From Gordionus sp. m RMFG-2023 (Eukaryota > Nematomorpha > Gordioida > Chordodea > Parachordodidae): 64,000 bases of DNA. How positions within the stretch are numbered: position 1 is the stretch's first letter; each line of letters opens with the position of its first letter. Of this stretch, positions 47,546-59,094 are shown piece by piece. The stretch spans positions 47,593,561-47,657,560 of the forward strand of contig NC_088775.1 in assembly GCF_954871325.1 (NCBI RefSeq), read 5' to 3'. The position numbers and the translations under genes were made by a program. The notes under the pieces were generated by a model, which saw nothing but the letters and a program-made list of their open reading frames with translations, was not told where the DNA came from and searched no databases.

Positions 47546-47834
47546 TGAATTAAATTGTATATTGGGTGAATGTATATTTGTTTCTATTATAATAAATTAC
47601 GAATTTATTTCAATATTCATCTTTTAAATATGCAATGAATTAAGTTTCTATTTCTTTATATACTGGCTGCTAACAACCAATCAAGTTATATACAGATGTA
47701 TTTCTAAATATTGATTATCTGCTTAAATAAATTTGTATTTTAAAAAAATCTGTTTGGATTGGCCTATTTATGCAAGCAGTTACTTCTAATAATTTAGAAT
47801 ATATACATAACGTTTTAAGTATCAATAGTAAATA

Positions 47835-47985
47835 TAAATAACCCATCATATTGGGCGGTAAATTTGGATGGTGCATTAGTCATAGGAGGCACCCCAACTC
47901 CAACAAGACCCATGACAGTAGGAGGAGGTGGGGGTGGAGGAAGCATGAATGGTCTATCAGCAAAAAGTTGATGAGGTCATAATAT
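47835..47985 (-). other. proline-rich coding-like segment inside MULE B
   Basis: The minus strand reads, in one frame, HQLFADRPFMLPPPPPPPTV then MGLVGVGVPPMTNAP and SKFTAQYDG, about 44 codons, GC-richer than its surroundings. A possible 3' splice site (TAG|ACC) is upstream and a GT (TGG|GTTATT) follows. It looks like a fragment of a cellular gene carried by the MULE, but I do not recognise the parent. Confidence 0.35.
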
Positions 47986-48086
47986 TTTTAACAAATTAAT
48001 AACTTACAATTGTCTAAATACCAATTCAATATAAATTATTGCTAGAATATACTTAAATATGAGAGTGTATAAAAATAATCCCAAGG

Positions 48087-48350
48087 GGTTTTTTTTCCTG
48101 GGGGTTTTATATCCTGGGGGTTTTTTTCCGGGGGTTTTATTTCCTGGAGGTTTTTTTCCGGGGGTTTTATTTTCTGGGGGTTTTTTTCCGGAGGGTTTTT
48201 TTCCGGGGGTTTTATTTCCTGGGGGTTTTTTTCCAGGGATTTTATTTCCTGGGGGTTTTTTCCGGGGGTTTTATTTCCTGGGGGTTTTTTCCGGGGGTTT
48301 TTTTCCGGGGGTTTTTTCCGGGGTTTTTTTCCAGGGGTTTTTTTCCCTAT
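48087..48350. repeat. 18-bp G-rich terminal array of MULE B
   Basis: Units CCTGGGGGTTTTATTT and CCGGGGGTTTTTTT alternate, about 14 copies, inverted relative to 46652-46815. Runs of five G spaced by T tracts could form G-quadruplexes. Confidence 0.85.
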
Positions 48351-48364
48351 TACCATATAATGGA

Positions 48365-49880
48365 TCAGGAAATAAATCCCTTTCTTGACATTTAGATAAT
48401 ATTATTTCGAATATTTTTTCCTACGATTTTGTGTTTTTTTGGGGGGGGGGGGGGTACTGATATATAATTGCAGAAAATTTTTTGGGGACATAAAATTTCC
48501 ACCCATATTAATATAATATGCCATGAGCACTCACTTATAAATTTATTTATCAAAATTAATTATTGCTAGGTTATACTAAAAAAATTAAATGAAAATTGAG
48601 AAGAAGAAAAGATCCGAAAAATAAAGATTAAAATAGAAAATAAATGACCAATCCCTCCCCCGTCTCTCTATCCCATTGTTATTTAAAATTTGTAAAAATA
48701 GCAAGATTTTTTGGTTCTTTAAATTAATTCAATTAAAAATGTATTATTTATATATTTATTCTTAAATTTCAATGATTATAGCGCCTCGATGGCGCCAGTA
48801 AGTTTTTTTTAAATTTTTTTTAAAAAAAAATTCTTATTTTAATAAATGGTTCAGTCTCAATACAACACCCTTACTAAAAATTTCATAATTTAGTAAACAT
48901 AAAAAAATATTCGATTTAAATTATGATCAAAATATTTATGATAATATAAAAGAAAAATTTTATTATTTACTCCTTATTTGTTATTATCATGCAAAATGAA
49001 TCCAAATTTTTTGTGTTCAAAAGCGTTCCTATCGTTTTTAAAATACCATTTAAAAAAATTTAAAATAACAATATTTATTTATTTTTTAAATGTTTTTTTT
49101 TATATGTATTACATGATTTTTAAATAAAAGAATTAAGATAATATATAATTTTTAAGTTGATAAATCTCATTTTGAACCTTTGCGCAAATAAACAAGAATA
49201 TCTTTTAGTTCAATCTCCACTAAAAGTTCTCATACAACTAACATTAAAAACGATCCTAATTTTTCTTCGTCTATATTATTTCTCAGCCTATTTTTTATAA
49301 TTTACTAAATGTTCTCTCGCAATTAACTTGAATAAATGATAAAGAAATGTATTCATATGTGAAAAATAAATTAGTGTATGCACTTGTGTGCATATTGTAT
49401 CTTTTAAGAATTTCATACAGGCATATTAAACAATTGTTTCATTTATTATCACAATTCACATTATGAGTTATTATCTTATTCTACTTTTTCATTAGACTCC
49501 TCACCTGCTAATACGATATCATCGTCCGTTTTATTTAATTCTGCTATTAAATCTTTGAATTCACAGGCAAATGAACACAATTCGTTTGTTGTGTCACTTT
49601 TCCCAAGGCCTTTTCAGAAATACCTTTACTATTATTTTTATCAAAATGCCTAGGATAATATTGCACATTCAAAATTAACTCTCTTTTTGCAGAAAACCGT
49701 TCTGGTGTTTATAATTTGATCAATTATATGACGAAATACTTCGACCCTATAATTTCAAATCAAATCCAACAAGTTTTTTTTATCTCATTAAATTTTCCGA
49801 CGATAACATCCACAACAGTTATCGATAATCTGGTATTTAAAAAAAAGTTATGTTTTTTCAAAGGTCCGTTAGCCCTTTTT
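48365..49880. other. AT-rich interior of the giant element, no gene seen
   Basis: Should include the missing part of MULE copy A, but I recognise no conserved motif. A 13-G run lies near 48440. Confidence 0.4.
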
Positions 49881-49964
49881 AAATTATTTAGCTAGCCAGC
49901 CCAATTTGATAGAAGGGCGTGGGCTAAAAACCAGATCATTTGGGCAAAAAAATTCAAAAATATT

Positions 49965-51890
49965 TTTAACGATTAACTGAAATTTTAATTTAACATGTTT
50001 ACAATATATATATTTACAAGTTTGCTTTAAAAATTTTCAAAAAGGTTCACAAATAATGATTATGACAATTGACACTTTTTTATGGTCATCTTCACTCAAA
50101 TTTTAATATAACATGTTTATAATATATTTTTACTTTTTCTTTGAAAAAATTCAAAAAAGTACCAAATAACGATTATAACAATTCTCACTTTTGTATGGTA
50201 TATCTTCACTGAAATTTTAATTTAACATTTTTACAATATATATTTTTACCGATTTACTTTAAAAATATTCAAAAAAGTTAAAAACTAACGATTATGACAA
50301 TTGTCACTTTCTTTGGTACATCTTCACTGAAATTTTAATTTAACATATTTACAATATATATTTTTACCTATTTACTTTAAAAAAATTCAAAAAAGTTCAA
50401 AAATAACAATTATGACAATTGTCACTTTTCTATGGCACATCTTCGCTGAAATTTTAATTTAACATGTTTACAATATATATTTTTACCCATTTGCTTCAAA
50501 AAAATTTAAAAAAGTAAAAAAATAACATTTATGACAATTGTCACTAGAGATCTGCAAAGTTAGGCCCGGCCCGAGCTCGGGCCTAATATTTTAAAAAAAA
50601 ATTCGGGCCAGGTCTGGTCGGACCTTGGATATTTTTTTAAATATATCTAAATTTATCAATTTTATATTGAATTTTTTACGTAAAATAAAAATATTTTATT
50701 TTATTTATTGAAACTAAACTACATATAACATATGTCTTTTATTTTGAGCAATTATAAAGATTAATTTCTATATTTAAATAAATTCGGGCCGGGCTGGGTC
50801 GGTAAATTTTTTTAAAAAAAATTTCGGGTTCGGGCCGGGCCGGCAAAACTTTTCTAAAAAAAATTTCAAGCCGGGCCGGGCTTGAAAAATTAGGCCCGAT
50901 GCAGATCACTTATTGTCATTCTTCTATAGTACATCTTCACTGAATTTATTTTAACATCTTTACAATTATTTACTATAAAAAAATTCAAAAAAGTTAAAAA
51001 ATAACGATTATGACAATTGTCACATATCTATTGCGTCAAAAAATTTCAAAAAACTTTAGAAATAACGATTATGGCAATTGTCACTTATCTATGATACATC
51101 TTCATCGAATTTTTAATTAAACGTATTTACAATCTAAATTTTTACCTATATGCGTCAAAAAATTTCAAAAAACTTAAGAAATAACGATTATGACAATTGT
51201 CACTTATCTATGATACATCTTCATCGAATTTTTAATTAAACGTATTTACAATCTATATTTTTACCTATGAAAAAAATTTCAAAAAACTGTAGAAATAACG
51301 ATTTTGACAATTGTCACTTATCTATCACTGAAATTTTAATTTAACATATTTACAATCTAAATTTTTACCTATTTGAGTCAAAAAAATTCAAAAAACTTTA
51401 GTAATAACGATTATGACAATGTCACTTATCTAGGGTACATCTTCACTGAAATTTTAATTTAACATATTTACACTATATATTTTTACCTATTTCCGTCAAA
51501 AAACTTTAAAAAATAACGATTATGACAATTGTCACATATCTATGGTACAACTTCACTGAATTTTTACTTAAACGTATTTACAATCTATATTTTTACCTAT
51601 ATGCGTCAAAAAATTTCAAAAAACTTTAGAAATAACGATTATGACAATTGTTCACTGAAATTTTAATTTGACATATTTACAATTTATGTTTTTACCCATT
51701 AACGTCAAAAATAAACTAATATGTTTAAAAATACAGATTATGATAATTGTCATTTTTAGAAAGGAACATCACCATTGAATTTATAATTTAACATTTTTAT
51801 AATATAAATTATATTTTTATCCTTTTCTGTCAAAGATTTCATGAATGTTAAAAAATAACATGACAATTATCACAAAGGCGATCATGTAAA
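49965..51890 (-). repeat. approx. 120-bp satellite, right arm (about 15 copies)
   Basis: An inverted array of the same unit as 44320-44935, each copy with (A)TGACAATTGTCAC and CATCTTCACTGAAATTTTAA. Some copies are shortened. A MITE splits it at 50545-50911. Confidence 0.9.
50545..50911. mobile_element. TAGAGATCTGCA-type MITE inserted in the satellite
   Basis: 367 bp, starting TAGAGATCTGCAAAGTTAGG and ending near GATGCAGATCACTT. GC-rich GGCCCGGCCCG / GGGCCGGGC blocks sit at both ends of an AT-rich core. Flanks ATTGTCAC (50537-50544) and ATTGTCAT (50912-50919) form an 8-bp duplication with one mismatch, placed in the satellite's conserved palindrome. Confidence 0.85.
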
Positions 51891-52929
51891 ATAACTTATA
51901 AAAGTTTAATATAAATATTTAAAAATAAATTATTTAAACTAGTTCTTATATACTAAAAAAATAGATAATTTTACAAAAATGATAAAAATAAACCTATAAA
52001 TAAAAGATTTCAACTAAAAAATTGTTTATTTAAATAAAATTTACAAAAGAATTAATAAAAAAAGTTTATTAACAAAAAAAAAATCATTCAAAATTCAAAT
52101 CAAATCAAATTTTGCTTAAAATTTGAGCGTTACAATCACTAATTAATTGTAACAAAAATGATATCACTTAACTTACATTGCAGCTTATCATTTTTTTATT
52201 AAAAGATATCAAATAAATATTCATTTTCATAATATATTATAAAATAAAAAATATTAAATTATAGCATTTCTTTAAAATATAATAAATATTTAAATATAAA
52301 TAAAATAAAATAAAACAAATTATTTTACTAAAAATAAAAAAATAATAATTAATGCTTGTAATTTCTATTCACGACTTACTCAAGTTGGAAGTCTAAATTA
52401 AAAAAAAAATTGTATTGTAAATTAATAATAAAAACTAATTTGAAATCACGACTTGAGTCGACTTGAGTTCACACTTGAGTTCACGACTTGAGTTCACGAC
52501 GTCGACTTGAGTTCACGACGTCGACTTGAGTTCATGACTTGAGTTCACGACTTGAGTTCACGACTTGAGTCGACTTGATTTCAGGACTTGAGTCGACTTG
52601 AATTCACGACTCGAGTTCATAACTCAAGTCAGTTTGGGTCGATTTTTTCGACCCAAAACTTAGACTCAGTTTTCGACTAAGTCGACTCGACTCAGTCGTT
52701 TAACAACACTATATGCAGGTATCTGAAATAAATTTTATTAAAATCAATTAATTATTATATATACCTTTTTATAATAAGTCTTATTATAATTTGATGATGA
52801 CTTAATTCTGCCTCTTGATCATACATATGTTCTTGCAGGTCATTGAAAATATTTGTGCCTAATATTTTTGATAATATTATTCTAATTTTTTAACGGCATG
52901 TTTTTTAGTTATTTCATATACTTTTCCAA

Positions 52930-54370
52930 AAGCCTTGAATGAGCTCTCGGTTATTTTGCATCAATTTTATACGCTTTGGGATGGTATTACCAAACCATCA
53001 TTTTTAATTTTTATCAAAGCGTAATTATAGTTGTTTGAGGAATTATCTATTAGTGAATGTAAACAGATATCACATCTCACTTTTTTTTCTTCAACAAGTT
53101 TACGGATAATGTATTCAGAGATATAGGTAGATACATTTTCAACGTAGAGAGATAGCCGTGGAATATTAGGTATATCATAAGAGTTGTCCAATAAGGGTGT
53201 GAACATAATTGGGTCATTTTGGAAATCACCACAGACTAGATTGGTGTCATCTAAGGGGATGCAATTTCCAGTCATTGAAGCTCCCAATCTGGCATGTAGA
53301 ACAACAGCACACCGCAGCTGGAATGCAGATGGATTATTATTGAAGCCACCTCTACTACGTAAACATGAGAAGAAAAGTTCTAGATGGTCTTGTGATAACT
53401 TATACGTTAATAAATATCTACAAAAATAGGAATAAAGAAGGTTTTATAGGTTATTTATAAATAAAAATCATAAATATAAAAATAATTAAGTTTTTAAAAG
53501 ATATGTTTTACAAATAAAATTTGCACTTCGTTTTTGGGTTAGGGCCTGTCAATAATTCATTCCCCAAAGCTAGCACACTTTTCATAAAGAATTAAACCCT
53601 CAATGCATGTTATACGATTCGATTTATAGACATAGTCTCCCTTTTCAAATTTCAAGGCTAATAAAGTTTTAATACACTTTTCAAAAAATATATTATAATC
53701 TTGAATTGATTTTTGAAATAAAGGGGCTTTATTGCCCTTACCATAGATGTGACGTGAATTCAAATAATCAAACATTCTAGAGGAATTTAAATAAAAAATA
53801 ATCTATTAATATTATACTTGTCTATCATCAGAATAAATTCAATGGTACCACACAGTTTTCAAATTCAGAAATGTTCAGACTTTTAGCAAAGGCCAAAGCC
53901 TTGCCCACAGAAGCACTGAATACTTGTACTGCCAATATTTATATATATTAAATATATTATAATTTTACCTTCATCTTTTGCCTATAAAAATGAAGGTGTG
54001 ATAGATTCAAATTCCATGCTCTCAAGCCTTCATTTTCTTGTAAATTATGTAACTTAGTTATATAATCCCAATTTATGATCTATAAAGTTTTAATATAACA
54101 TGAGAAATTTTTTTTTTTAAGTTACGCTTCCATCATTGATGAGTAATTTGTCATCAGCTAGCAAATTTCTTAACAGTTTCATCATGTGACACACATCTAG
54201 AAGGATATAGACCTTTTAATCTTTATTGATAGGGTGGAGGAAATATGGAACTGAATTTTCAGGATTTAGGCAAACACCAAGTGGTTCACCCATTCTTTTG
54301 TTTGCAGCCAATCCATTACATATTAAGGCTTTACAAATAACTCCAGTTTCATGTTGTTAATCGAGATTGA
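52930..54370 (-). pseudogene. P-element / THAP9-like transposase relic
   Basis: Minus-strand pieces in order: KQHETGVICKALICN, then YILLDVCHMMKLLRNLLAD (54370-54130), INWDYITKLHNLQENEGL (about 54080), FDYLNSRHIYGKGNKAPLFQ (53775-53700), then TYKLSQDHLELFFSCLRSRG followed by GFNNNPSAFQLR (about 53410-53315) and DGLVIPSQSV (to 52967). These are landmarks of P-element/THAP9 proteins: the LDACHMLKLARN segment, FDxLNSR, and TYKxSQDHxELFF--xRxxGGxNNNP. The N-terminal THAP zinc finger is missing and stops or frame changes separate the pieces; some gaps could be introns. The last piece (53425-52967) is open throughout, so a late exon of a domesticated gene cannot be ruled out. Confidence 0.7.
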
Positions 54371-54399
54371 CTTTTTAAATTTGTTTAACTTAAATTGCT

Positions 54400-54890
54400 T
54401 TTATTTTAAACATGTTAGCCTTTAACCATGTATTTCGTTTAAATTGTTTTTTTATAATACATATATATATATATATACCTTATTTTATATTTATTTTTAG
54501 TATCATTTTTAGTTTTAGATATATTTATAATAAATAAAATATTTTTTCTTGTCCATACAACACCACCGTTATTGATATATAACATGGCGCTCCGCTCCGT
54601 ATGGTAACTCACCCACAATGATATATAAAAAAATCTCATATATATTGTGCATATGCCGATAAATATAAAAAATAAAAATTTTTTGGAATTATGTAATAAA
54701 TTATAAAAATTATTCGATATAAAGGACACACACAAAGTAAAAAAAACGACAATATATATCTTTATGCTAATTTAAATAAAGTTTTAAAATAAAAATTTGC
54801 AATTTGGATAAAAAAAAAATTGAATATATAATAGTGACAATAATTATCTTTGCTAATTTAAATAAAGTTTTAAAATAAAATCTGCATTAT
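54400..54890. other. AT-rich stretch with a 94-bp duplication
   Basis: A segment containing CTAATTTAAATAAAGTTTTA and AAATAAAA-TTGCA occurs at 54765-54803 and again at 54856-54895, immediately before the gag-like start. No other feature seen. Confidence 0.5.
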
Positions 54891-56165
54891 GGATGATAAA
54901 ATTAGCATATCGTCTAACAGGGAAGTAAAGTTCCCAAAATTGGAGAGGTGCTTGACGGACACTTATTTGGATAGACTTGACGATTATTTCTCTCAAACAA
55001 TTTTATCCGACACAGTAAAAATTGAACATTGATGAGCTTATCTGATGACCTATACGATTAAGTCATTATGTATTAATGATGATATCAAAGATTATAAAAT
55101 TATTATTAAAAAATTAAAATTTTTATTACCCAATTTTTATTACCCAGTCAAGATGTTTGGATATTGACTGGGAAGTTTAACCTTGCTTCACAAGGTGTTA
55201 ATGAATCTTTTTGGATTGGTTTTTTAGACTGTCTAAGTTAAGTAGACAATGTAATTTTATTAATGATGATCGCATAAAAGAAAAATTGAGAACATCTAGT
55301 TTAAATGACAATATAAAAAATTAATTAAATAAAAATATTAACTACACATTAGACGAAATGATTGAAATAGGAAGAAAATTAGATAGTATTAACATTAAAT
55401 CAGAAAGTGACAATGTTAATTATGTTTTTAGTAGGGATAAAAAATTTAATAAAATAATGACAATAATAGAAATAATGATAATATATCCAAAGTACTTCTA
55501 ATAGGATGAGACTAATAGTAACTATAATAGACCTAATTATTATTCAAGGCAAAATTTTGACAGTAGGAAGAAATTATGGTGATAACAATTTTAGTAATGT
55601 TAACGACAACAGGAATAGGAATTTTAGTAACGTTAGAAACAATAAAATTATAATAATAATAACTATAGAAATAATCAGTATAATGATAGTAACTAGAGAT
55701 CTGCAAAGTTAGGCCAGGCCCGAGTCCGGCCCGGCTTAAACGGGCTTCGGGGCGGACTCGGGCCTAATATTTTTTAAAAAATTCGGGCCGGGTCGGGTCG
55801 GACCTTGGATATTTTTTTAAATATATCTAAATTTATCAATTTTATATTGAATTTTTTATGTAAAATAAAAATATTTGATTTTATTTATTGAAACTTTTAT
55901 TTTGAGTAATTATAAAAATTAATTTCTCTATTTAAATAAATTCGGGTCGGGCCGGTAAATTTTTTTTCGGGTTCGGGCCGGGCCGGGCTTGAAAAATTAG
56001 GCCATGCAGATCACTAATAGTAACTATCAAAATTACAATTATTGGTATGACAATAGAACAGAAACTTTCATAATAATAATTATCAATCTTTTAACAACAA
56101 CTATGGTAGGAACAACGTCTGGTTTAATTATAATCAGTATCCACACTTAGAATTAATTTGAAGAA
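54891..56165 (+). mobile_element. LTR retrotransposon gag fossil
   Basis: A gag-like start at 54891 (ISSNREVKFPKLERCL, a capsid N-terminal style) is followed by an Asn-rich low-complexity stretch (55420-56160). The unit is broken in several places and interrupted by a MITE (55694-56016). No LTRs, protease or polymerase are visible, so family assignment beyond LTR retrotransposon is tentative. It appears old. Confidence 0.5.
55694..56016. mobile_element. TAGAGATCTGCA-type MITE with perfect 8-bp target duplication
   Basis: 323 bp, starting TAGAGATCTGCAAAGTTAGG and ending CATGCAGATCACTA. ATAGTAAC flanks both sides (55686-55693 and 56017-56024), as expected for hAT. It is a close relative of the 50545 copy with small internal deletions, and sits in the gag fossil. 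Confidence 0.9.
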
Positions 56166-56208
56166 ATAATCAGTTCACAGCGTTTGTGATAATTTGTTTT
56201 AAACATGA

Positions 56209-57350
56209 TTGCCAAAGATTTCTCCAGCACATAGGCGTAGCCAGGATATTTCCATTTTATCACATATTGACAAAAATAGGATTAAAATAGCAAAAGAAAA
56301 TAGATGTAAGATCAAACTAACTATTGAAGCCATTCTATTTTGTGAATTGCAGGGCCTAGAATTACGTGGCCCTTTGGATTCAGGCTTGAATTTCAATAAT
56401 AATGTTAAGGAAAGTAATTTTATGGTCTTGTAAAATTTAAAGTATTAGGGGATTCTGTAAACATAATTATTTCTGAAACTATTTGTCCAACAAGGAGTTG
56501 CAAAAAGCTTATCCAGCGAGATGGAGTCTTCGCCATCAAGCAGTAACAGCTTTTATAGAGTTAGAAGAGTCGATTATTAATGCTCTTACTGAAATATCAC
56601 AATTGCCTGAAGGAGATATTTCCTCAGAAGCAAGCAAATCTTTGGGTTCAATACTTATACTTTTTTTCTCATTAGAATATTATACAATTATTTTATGTAT
56701 TTTCAAAAACATAATGTTGTCTTGATTGAAACGACGAGAATAGAGATGATCAAATTATTAGAACTCAAGAAAATTAGGGCTAATGTTGATGAAGAATTTC
56801 ATATTTTTTATATTATACAATAGCAGAGCTATACGAGTTTTATATTTATCTCCCTTGACGTGCAGCAAGGCAAGCTCATCGTCCAAACATTAATATTCAG
56901 CAGAAGAGTATTATAATAAATGTCTCTATCCCTCTCTAACGGTTTTTAATTCATCAGGCAGCACTTAGCAATCAGATATTACTTCCACAAAAGCCTTCTC
57001 AACCTTTTTTAGATGGTAATAGAAAAAAAATAAAATATTTAGCAGATCTTTTTCATGAAGATGTAAAGTATTTTATGATTGCTTATTAGCTGAATACCAA
57101 CTATGGTATAAAAGATTAACTATGGTTGATATAGTCCCAAAAAATAATATGGATGCTTTGCATCATTTCAAACATCTTTAGATTATTTTCCCAATGTATT
57201 AAAATTATTATTATATATTAGCAACTCTTCATATTAGTACTGCACTAATGAGTAAACATTCTCTTCTTTAAGAAGAATAAAAACATACCTAAGAATTGCA
57301 ACATCTGACAGTATGTTGAATGGTTTGGACCTTTTGAATATTCATTTATT
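56209..57350 (+). pseudogene. ZMYM1-like hAT transposase relic
   Basis: Plus strand: DISILSHIDKNRIKIAKENR then ILFCELQGLELRGPLDSGLN (56245-56390) match the start of DUF4371 hAT proteins (I-x-x-Q-x-x-V-x-x-N-R ... I-x-x-x-G-x-Q-x-x-x-L-R-G-H-x-D). Then LQKAYPARWSLRHQAVTAFI (56490-56560) matches CPTRW-x-x-R-x-x-A. Near the end LTMVDIVPKNNMDALHHFKH and SFSLRRIKTYLRIATSDSML then NGLDLLNIH (about 57115-57345) match the hAT dimerisation region. The middle, with most of the catalytic core, is deleted, and frames change several times. The left side begins near ATAGGCGTAGCCAGGA (56231), the terminus style of the 35299 element; a right end may be the C-rich stretch near 57440-57465. Confidence 0.7.
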
Positions 57351-57399
57351 TTTATTGTATTTATATTTTATAAACAATTTATGCAATAAAATTAAAGGA

Positions 57400-58430
57400 G
57401 CGGAAGAGCTCGACTGCATTGCAAAAAGGAGCTAATCACCCCCCCCCTCCTCGGAAGCGGCCCTTTAAGTGTTTTTGAATAAATGTAATGCTCTTTAGCA
57501 ACTCTAGCCTACTTATATCTTTATATTCTAAAGTGTGTGAGGTCGCCTCCCAGGGGAAGAAATATATTTCGGGCAAATTTGAGGGTGATGTCAATTTTTT
57601 GAAGACGCTGACAGATTTGACTAACTTTTTTGTTCTTGTATTAGTGTCTTTGAAATATTTTTTCTGATATATAATTAATTTACAAATTAAAATATATATA
57701 CCTTAGTCCGCGACTCATGGTAGGCGTTTTTACAGCTATAACTTTATACTTGTAATTAATATCTTCACGATTACTTGAAGGCCTTTGTTTAATGTTTATA
57801 ATCAATGCTGTTAAAGCTACTTTAAAAAGTAGCTCGCTATAACTACAACTAGTCTTCCAAAAAAGCAGCTTCACTACTAGTTAGCTACTTTCTTAAAAAA
57901 TAGCGCGCTATAGCTATTAAATTTAAATGAAACCTAACCTAGATACTTTTTAAATATAGCTTTTTTTTAAGTATGGGCGGATAAATAAAATATTACCGCC
58001 CCAATTATATATTTTTTTTATATCGTAAATTAAATTTTCATTCAATTTTAAAATGTTATAATAATATCACATAATTAAATATTTTCATAATTAAAAAATT
58101 AATTTGTACAATTTGAATTTGCTTTTAAGAGAAGATCTCTCTAAAAGTTTTCTCACAAAAATATCTTTGCCAGGCTAAATAATCTTTATACATGAGAACT
58201 GAATGTGATAAGAATATTATTTTTTGAAAAGTGATTTTAAAAGATGAACTCTTTAAATATTAGGAGATGCGATATGGATGATCTCAAATAATTTGTCGGA
58301 TAAACAATATAATTAATATCATTATTTTTTTCATTCTCGTGGAAATATCATCAAAAAATTCAAGAACACGACATTTTCTTGTTTTGCTAAGTAATTTTTT
58401 TTAATATTGAGTTTGAAGATGATATGAGCT
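57400..58430. other. AT-rich stretch with repeat scraps
   Basis: Around 57785-57925, TAGCT/AGCTA-rich motifs (GTTAAAGCTACTTTAAAAAG, TAGCTCGCTATA) look like another inverted-end family resembling 15676-16881. No gene recognised. Confidence 0.35.
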
Positions 58431-58459
58431 ACTGGTAGTGTTGTTAAAACGCCGCGAGT

Positions 58460-58975
58460 CGCGACCCCGACCCAAAGCTCGGGTCGTTTTATTCGACTCC
58501 GACTTAATGTTTGGGTCGTTTTTTTCGACTTCGACCCGAGTTCAAGCCGAAAAAAACGACTTCGACCCAAAATATGGGTCGTTTTTTACGACTCCGACTC
58601 AAAATTTGGGTTGTATTTTTCGACTCAAACTTGAAATTTGGGTCGTATTTTTCGACTCAAACTTAAAGTTTGGGTCGTATTTTTCGACTCAAACTTGAAG
58701 TTAGGGTCGTATTTTTCGACTCAAACTTGAAGTTAGGGTCGTATTTTTCAACTCCAACTTGAAGTTTGGGTCGTATTTTTCGACTCCAACTTGAAGTTTA
58801 GATCGTATTTTTCGACTCCAACTCAAAGTTTGGGTCGTTTTTTTGACTCAGACTCAAACATCGGGTCGTTTTATTCAATCCGACCCAAAATATGGATCGT
58901 TTTTTTTAAATACGCCTTAAAGTTAGGGTTGCTTTTTTTCACCTAACCAAATATCTAGATCATTTTTTTCGACCA
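58460..58975 (+). repeat. 32-bp GGGTCG motif array
   Basis: The unit is GGGTCGTATTTTTCGACTC followed by AAACTTGAAGTT, strictly 32 bp apart over 58640-58800 and looser at both ends. About 15 copies. GGGTCG and CGACTC/CGACCC are partly self-complementary. Confidence 0.9.
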
Positions 58976-59094
58976 AAAGTCAAATAACATTTAGTAGATA
59001 TTAATATTATAGGCGGGAAAGTTTCTTAAAGCTTCTTTAAATTATAACGCTCTGGATTAACTATTCCATCATAGTTATTTTTTAAAATTTTTAA

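Larger units (their letters stand above)
46652..48354. mobile_element. MULE element B with 9-bp target duplication
   Basis: It starts GAATCCCGGAAAAAAAACCC, and its other end is TTTTTTTCCCTATTACC. ATATAATGG flanks both sides (46643-46651 and 48355-48363), the 9-bp duplication typical of MULEs. Both ends are arrays of an approximately 18-bp C- or G-rich unit (46652-46815 and, inverted, 48087-48350). Inside is a second MULE transposase relic (47083-47545, minus) and a proline-rich coding-like stretch (47835-47985). It is non-autonomous. Confidence 0.75.
43762..52711. mobile_element. giant fold-back element with hAT-like ends and satellite arms
   Basis: An 8.95-kb unit starts TAGTGTTGTTAAAAAGTCG and ends CAGTCGTTTAACAACACTA. 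Moving inward, both arms carry the same layers inverted: GAGTC/GACTC motif arrays (43776-44035 and 52445-52700), an AT-rich block (44035-44320 and 51890-52440), and an approximately 120-bp satellite (44320-44935 forward, 49965-51890 reverse). Next comes a short GAATTTTAGCCTACGCCCG block (44936-44985), inverted near 49890-49945. The interior (45000-49890) holds two MULE copies. Flanks TATATGCT and TATATGCA look like an imperfect target duplication. No transposase of its own is visible. Confidence 0.8.

Noticed and set aside
48042-48388. Proline/lysine- or glycine/phenylalanine-rich open frames on both strands
   Set aside because: Generated by the 18-bp G-rich array at the MULE end, not a gene.
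54439-54735. 98-codon minus-strand open frame
   Set aside because: AT-driven Tyr/Ile/Lys composition, no motif or conserved context.
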